Assembly (NCBI GenBank): GCA_916048145.1
Contig: CAJZGT010000028.1
Location: forward strand, 1 to 12,372
Length of the DNA: 12,372 nucleotides
From: an uncultured Streptococcus sp.
GTDB lineage: Bacteria; Bacillota; Bacilli; Lactobacillales; Streptococcaceae
Reading direction: 5' to 3'
The position numbers and the translations under genes are program-made. The notes under the pieces were generated by a model. That model ran no database searches. It was not told where the DNA came from and saw nothing but the letters and a program-made list of their open reading frames with translations. This document shows, piece after piece, positions 1 through 9,400 of this stretch. The stretch's first letter is position 1. Each line of letters opens with the position of its first letter.

Positions 1-3317
<3,317 letters not shown>

Positions 3318-3373
3318 AGAAGACTGGATTTTAGAGTTTAAAGGAACTAGAATTCAGACAGAAATAACTTAGT

Positions 3374-3404
3374 TGGAGAGAACCTCTAGGTTCTCTCCAT
3401 TTTT
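3374..3404 (+). terminator. Intrinsic terminator of the GH101 gene
   Basis: A perfect 11-base-pair stem has arms 3374-3384 and 3389-3399 (core GGAGAGAACC / GGTTCTCTCC). It has a four-base loop TCTA and is followed by a T tract at 3400-3404. It lies 57 bases after the GH101 stop codon and before the next gene. The two surface-protein genes are therefore probably separate transcription units, apart from read-through. Confidence 0.9.
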
Positions 3405-3433
3405 AAATGGGAAATGAGACCGCTTACTCTAAT
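3402..3433 (+). promoter_or_regulatory. Candidate promoter for the GH20-GH84 gene (weak)
   Basis: Because a terminator precedes the gene, a promoter is expected in 3400-3459. The best -10-like hexamer is TCTAAT at 3428-3433, which matches TATAAT at five of six positions. No good -35 is seen at ideal spacing. TTTAAA (3402-3407) is 20 bases upstream of TCTAAT, or 17 bases upstream of the poorer TACTCT (3425-3430). A start about seven bases after TCTAAT would lie near 3440, giving a leader of about 20 bases that excludes a GTG codon at 3436. Low confidence. Confidence 0.28.
3414..3429 (+). promoter_or_regulatory. Candidate cre site (CcpA binding) over the GH20-GH84 promoter region
   Basis: ATGAGACCGCTTACTC fits the cre consensus WTGNAANCGNWNNCWW at nine of eleven specified positions, including the central CG; the mismatches are the fifth and last bases. 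It overlaps the candidate -10 region. That placement suits repression by CcpA in the presence of a preferred sugar, a known mode of control for streptococcal surface glycosidases. Supported by motif match and position only. Confidence 0.42.
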
Positions 3434-3450
3434 AAGTGGATGAAAGGAAT

Positions 3451-3455
3451 AGGAG
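3451..3455 (+). promoter_or_regulatory. Shine-Dalgarno sequence choosing ATG 3460
   Basis: AGGAG lies four bases before ATG 3460. A second purine run (GAAAGGA, 3442-3448) sits 11 bases before it. The in-frame GTG at 3436 has no Shine-Dalgarno sequence upstream. Starting at ATG 3460 gives MDRHFFERRCHYSIRK, the usual length ahead of a YSIRK motif, so this start is preferred. Confidence 0.75.
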
Positions 3456-3459
3456 AAAA

Positions 3460-6400
3460 ATGGATAGACATTTTTTTGAAAGACGCTGTCACTATAGTAT
3501 TCGAAAATTTGCAATTGGTGCAGCCTCTGTAATGATCGGTGCCAGTATCTTTGGTGCAAATGTAGTGCAAGCTGCAGAGACAGGTGGAACTCCTGAGAAA
3601 GAAGGAACAATCACACAAGCTCAGCCCCTAGATAAGTTGCCAGACGATTTAGCAGCTGTTTTAAAGAAAGCTGAATCAGAAGCAACGGCAGATGCAGGAC
3701 ATGAAGAAAATCATGGAAATACTGTAGGAACAAGTCCTACAGCAACTGAAGAAACAAGCTCAGCAACAAGTCCAACAGCTCCCAAACCAGCTGAGACTCT
3801 GAAGCCATCTGAAACACCAAAAGCAGATTCTAAACCTGTAGAACCAGCTACACCTACACTCAAACCAGTTGAAAAGCAGATTGAGGATAGGGAAGACCGT
3901 AACCATTTAGAAGGTGCTACAGCCCAAGCTAATAACTATGAAACTGGCACTCCGTATACAGCTGACAAGGCAGTGGACGGTAATCCGGATACTCGCTGGG
4001 CAACTAATCAAAATATTGAAAAGCCAACCTTTGAATTAACGCTGCCAAAAACAACATTAATTAGACATGTGGAAATTGATTGGGATCGTCGCGTTCGCAA
4101 TGGTCAAAATGATCCAAATATCAAATCTTGGAGCCTCTACTATGCAGGTCAAGATGATGTAAATGCTAGTGGAGAAAAACAATGGAAGCTAGCTCATACC
4201 AAGACTGGAGAACCTGTTTTAGATGAGAAAGTTGACTTAGCTAATAGTATTCAAGCTAAATATCTCAAGTTAGAAATCAATGACTATCAAGCGGGCACAA
4301 TGGGCTGGAGAAACGTTGGTATTCAAGAAATTCGAGCTTATTCGAATATTCCTGATACAAGTAAGGTAACGGATATCCGTCAGGTTACAGAATTGACTGT
4401 AGCTAAAGATGGACAGTCTCTTGTCTTGCCAACTCTACCAGGAAAAGTCAGTCTTATCGGTAGCAACAAACAAGGTGTGATTGACCTTCAAAATCATATT
4501 TATAAACCTTTGACTGATCAACGCGTTAAGGTTATGGTAGAGCAAATTAAAGATTCACATACCTTTACTAAAGAATTTGAAGTAGTCATCAAGGGGCTAC
4601 ATCAGGACGAAGGTGTAGGTGTCAAACCAAAAGTAGCACCAGCTGTTCAACAATGGTATGGAAAAGAAGGTCAATCTTCTATCACTTCAGATACAGTTCT
4701 TGCGACAGGAGATTCAGGCTTTGATCAGGCTGCAACCTTCTACCAGTCAGACCTTGCAAGCCGTGGATTGGAACTTGCGACAGGTGACAAGCAGGCTCAA
4801 AAACGAATTGAATTTAAAAAAGTTGAAAATAAGGGTTATGGTAAGGAAGGCTATGGCCTCACTATCCAAGATGGTGTCATTACTATCGAAGCTGCAACGA
4901 ACACAGGGGCCTTCTATGCTACTCGTACTCTTCTTCAAATGGGGGAAAGCAATCTCCAAAATGGAGAAATTCGTGATTTCCCAAGCTTTAGTCACCGTGG
5001 CTTTATGCTAGATACAGGTCGTAAATTTATTCCTTATGATACCCTTGTAGACATCATGCTCAACATGGCTTACTACAAGATGAACGACTTGCAGTTGCAC
5101 CTCAACGATAACTATATCTTCCTAAAGGAACACTTGGCAGGTAAGAACCTAACACAAGAAGAAGAGCTTAAGTATGTTCTAGAACATGCTAAGACAGGTT
5201 TCCGTGTAGAGACAGATATTGTCGGTAAGAATGGTCAAAAATTAACATCAGATGAGCACTATACTAAAGAAGAGATGCAAAATCTGATTAAACTTGCTAA
5301 GGCCTTGCATATCAATCTAGTTCCAGAAATTGACACACCAGGTCATGCTCTGTCATTTGTCAAAGTTCGCCCTGACCTCATGTATCAAGGTAGCCTGAGC
5401 GATTACAGAGGTAAACATAACGTAGAGCGCGTAGCTATGCTCGATCTAGATAATAAATACGATGAAACGCTGACTTTTGTCAAATCAGTTTATGACAAAC
5501 TTCTTGATGGTCCAGATGCACCACTTCATGGGGTATCTACTGTTCATATCGGAACGGATGAATACTACGGAAGTAGAGAAAGCTATCGTCGTTATGTCAA
5601 TGACCTTATTAAATACATTAAAGGGAAAGGCTATACACCTCGTATTTGGGGATCGCTCAGTGCGAAACGAGGTAAAACAGCTGTTGATTGGAAAGATGTA
5701 GAAGTTGATATCTGGAGTATTGGCTGGCAGCAACCAAAAGAAGCTATTGCTCAGGGAGCTAAGATTATTAATATCACAGATATCCCAACATATAGCGTTC
5801 CGAATGGAGATAATCGTCAAGCTGCTTATGGTGATTATGCTAACTATGAAACTCAATATAATGGTTGGACACCAAACGATTTCCGAACAGGTCATGGTCC
5901 ACTTCTAGAAGCATCAAATCCAAATATAATTGGTGGTGGCCACGCAGTTTGGAATGACAATATCGACCTTCATGAGACAGGTTTGACATCTTATGATATC
6001 TTTAAACGCTTCTTCAAGAGCATGCAAACAACTGCAGAACGCACTTGGGGATCTGACCGTGCGGCAGCGACATTTGCAGAACGTATCCTACCAGCGAGCC
6101 CTTATGCGCCACAGTCAAATCCTGACAGAGCGATTAATCAAAGTGATTTGTTTACTATCAATCCTGAAACTGTGAAGAATTATGCAAGTAAGAAGGTGAA
6201 GACAAGCGATCAGGGATTGGCTTTTGAGAAAGATAGCAGTATCGAAGGCCTGGCAGGTGACGTCGGTCCAAGTCATGTCTTGAAGTTTGATGTAACTGTC
6301 ACTGGAGACGGTGAACAAACCTTCTCAACAAGTGGAGATAACCGTATCTATCTAGCTGATAAAGACGGCTATCTTGCTTATCAATTTGAACAGTTCCATA

Positions 6401-9400
6401 TCCAGTTCAAGAAAAAACTTGAAAAGAACAAACGTTATAAAATCTCTATTGTGACTAAACCACAATCAACGGAATTCTATGTGGATGGTGAGAAGATTGA
6501 ACGTATCGCAAATCCAGCTCACCCTCGCTTTGCCCACAATAGCTTGGTTCTACCGCTTGAAAGTATCGGTGGTTTCAAAGGAATCTTACATAGTGCAGAG
6601 TTGTCAGATAAACCATTTGTAAATCCTCGTTTGATTCCAACAGATCATTTCACAGTTTCTGCAACTAGTCAAGAAACACCAGGAACAGCGACTGAAGGCA
6701 CTGTTGAAAAAGCCTTTGACAATGATCCAAACACCTTCTGGCATACTAAATGGACTGGTGATACTGCTCCGTACACTCTTTCTATGACTTTGAAAGAAGC
6801 AGAAAAAGTCAATGGTTTGACTTATCTCCCACGTCCAGGTGGTGGAAATGGAGTCGTGACTCGCTACGAGATCTATGCACAAAAAGATGGCCAAATGGTC
6901 AAGGTTTCAGAAGGAAACTGGGACAACAATACCCAAGAAAAAACAGTCAACTTTGCTCCTGTTCAGACTAACAAGGTTGAGTTGAAAGTTCTAGCAGGTG
7001 TTGGGGGCTTTGCAAGTGCAGCTGAAGTTCATCTATTGAAACCTATCAAAGAGGGACAAGAAACACCAGCACAACCATCTACACCTGAAACTCCAAAGGT
7101 AGAGCAAACAGGTGATGGAACAGTTGAACTACCGGATCAATTTACTGCAAGCAAACCAGCTAGCGAAGATAGCATTGCGGCTGCCAGCAAGAGCGCAGAT
7201 TATCTCAAGAAAGAGTACAAGGTCTTTCCAACTCCACAAAAAGTGACTTATGGAGAAGGAGTAACAGCTCTTCGTAAGCAGGTCAATCTGGTAATGGGAG
7301 ATCAACTCGATGTCTATACTCGTAATCGCTTGAAGAGTGTCTTGCAGGACAATCAAGTATCCTACACTACTAGTAAATCAGCAGTTGCTGGCGCAACGAA
7401 TATCTATCTTGGAGTACATGGACGAGGAACACAAGCAGAACAAAACTTGTCTAATGTTTCAGCGGGTCTCTTTGACAAAATTGATGCTTATGCTCTGACC
7501 ATCAAGGACAACTCAATTTCCATCGTCGGAAAAGACACAGATGCGGTCTTCTATGGTTTGACAACCTTGAAACACATGCTCAAGGAAAGTCAAGTTCCAG
7601 TTCTTCGCAATGTGACAGTGGAAGATTACGCTGAAATCAAGAACCGTGGTTTCATCGAAGGTTACTATGGAAATCCATGGTCTAATGCAGATCGTGCTGA
7701 ACTCATGCGTTTTGGTGGCGATTTGAAATTGACCCAATACTTCTTCGCACCAAAAGATGATCCATACCACAACAAGAAATGGCGTGAACTTTACCCAGAA
7801 GAAAAACTAGCTGAAATTCGTGAACTTGCTCGCGTCGGAAATCAAAGTAAAACTCGCTATGTATGGACTATCCATCCATTCATGAACAACCGTATCCGCT
7901 TTGGTAATGAAGCGCATTACCAAGAAGATTTGGCAACCATCAAGGCTAAATTTACCCAGTTGATGAAAGTGGGTGTCCGTGAATTTGGTATTCTAGCCGA
8001 TGATGCACCAAGCCCAGTTGGAGGCTACAATAGCTACAACCGCTTGATGCAGGATATGACCAACTGGTTGACAGAAATGCAAGGAACTTATAGCGGTCTG
8101 CGCAAAGAAATGATCTTTGTACCTGGTCAGTATTGGGGTAATGGGCGTGAAGCAGAGTTGAAATCTCTAAATGAAAATCTTCCAAGTTCAACCTCTATGA
8201 CTTTGACGGGTGGTAAGATTTGGGGTGAAGTTTCTGAAGGTTTCTTATCAACTCTCAAGAACAATCTAACTGCAGGTGGTAAAACTTATCGTCCAGTATC
8301 ACTTTGGGTGAACTGGCCAGTTACAGATAACTCTAAACAACACTTGATTCTAGGTGGTGGTGAAAAATTCCTTCATCCAAATGTAGATCCAAGCTTGCTG
8401 TCTGGTATCATGTTGAATCCAATGCAACAATCTGAACCATCTAAGATTGCCCTCTTTGCTGGAGCTCAATATACATGGAAACAGTGGAAATCAGAAGAAG
8501 AAGCTAAGAAACTCAATGACATTGCCTTCAACTTTGTTGAAAATGGTCATTTTGAAGATAGCAAGGTATCAGCAGCCTTCCGCGAACTCGGTAAGCACAT
8601 GATCAACCAAAACATGGACGGTCGTGTCGTTAAACTAGAAGAATCAGTTGAATTAGCTCCAAAATTGACAGACTTCATGACTAAGCTCAAAGCGGGTCAG
8701 GATGTAACTGCAGAGCGTGTAGCCTTGCGTGCAGAATTTGCCAAGATTAAAGAAGCAGCTGAACTTTATAAAGCATCAGGTGATCAAAAAATGGTTGCAC
8801 AAATCCACTATTGGTTGGATAATGCAATCGACCAAATGAATGCCCTTGATGCCTTCCTAACAGGAACAGAGGCTATGACTACAAATGATGCAGCCAAACT
8901 TTGGGATAGCTACTATAAAGGTTTGAAATTGTACGAACAGTCTCAAACTCATACCTTCCATTATGTAGACCATCTTGAAAAGGCTGAATTGGGTGTTCAA
9001 CATATCCGTCCATTTATCCTATCTTTGAAAGAAGTTCTAGCGTCTGAAGTTCAAAAAGTCTTGCACCCTGACAAAATCATCAGCACCTTTATTACCAATC
9101 GAACAGGTGTAGAAGGTGGTTTGGCAGAAGTAACGGATGGTGACTTGGCAACTCATGCCTTGATTAAATCACCAAGTAGTATCAAGACAGGTGATTATAT
9201 CGGTATGAAATTCAACAAACCGGTAGATATCCAAACCTTGACCTTTGCTATGGGAACTCAGGCAAATCCACGTGATACCTTTAGTAAGGCTGAAGTGCAG
9301 TATTTGGATGAAAATGATAACTGGGTAACCTTGAAAGAGCCAAGCTATGTCGGAAATGAATCTCTTCTTAAATTTGAGAATCTCCATATTAAGGCTAAGG

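Noticed and set aside
3436..3459. Alternative GTG start adding eight residues (MDERNRRK) to the giant protein
   Set aside because: No Shine-Dalgarno sequence precedes it, it lies inside or next to the candidate promoter, and ATG 3460 has AGGAG and gives a normal YSIRK signal peptide.
3318..3459. BOX or RUP-type small repeats in the intergenic region
   Set aside because: Nothing beyond the terminator, cre-like site and start signals was recognised in these 142 bases.
5485..5895. A 136-codon minus-strand open frame inside the GH20 module
   Set aside because: It is antisense to a strongly conserved catalytic region, and its composition is what the reverse of that coding sequence would give.
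7636..8560. Hyaluronidase (hyaluronate lyase or true hyaluronidase) as the product
   Set aside because: The adjacent aspartate pair and the RGFIEGYYG and PVTDN motifs are those of GH84 beta-N-acetylglucosaminidases; no PL8 lyase features are present.
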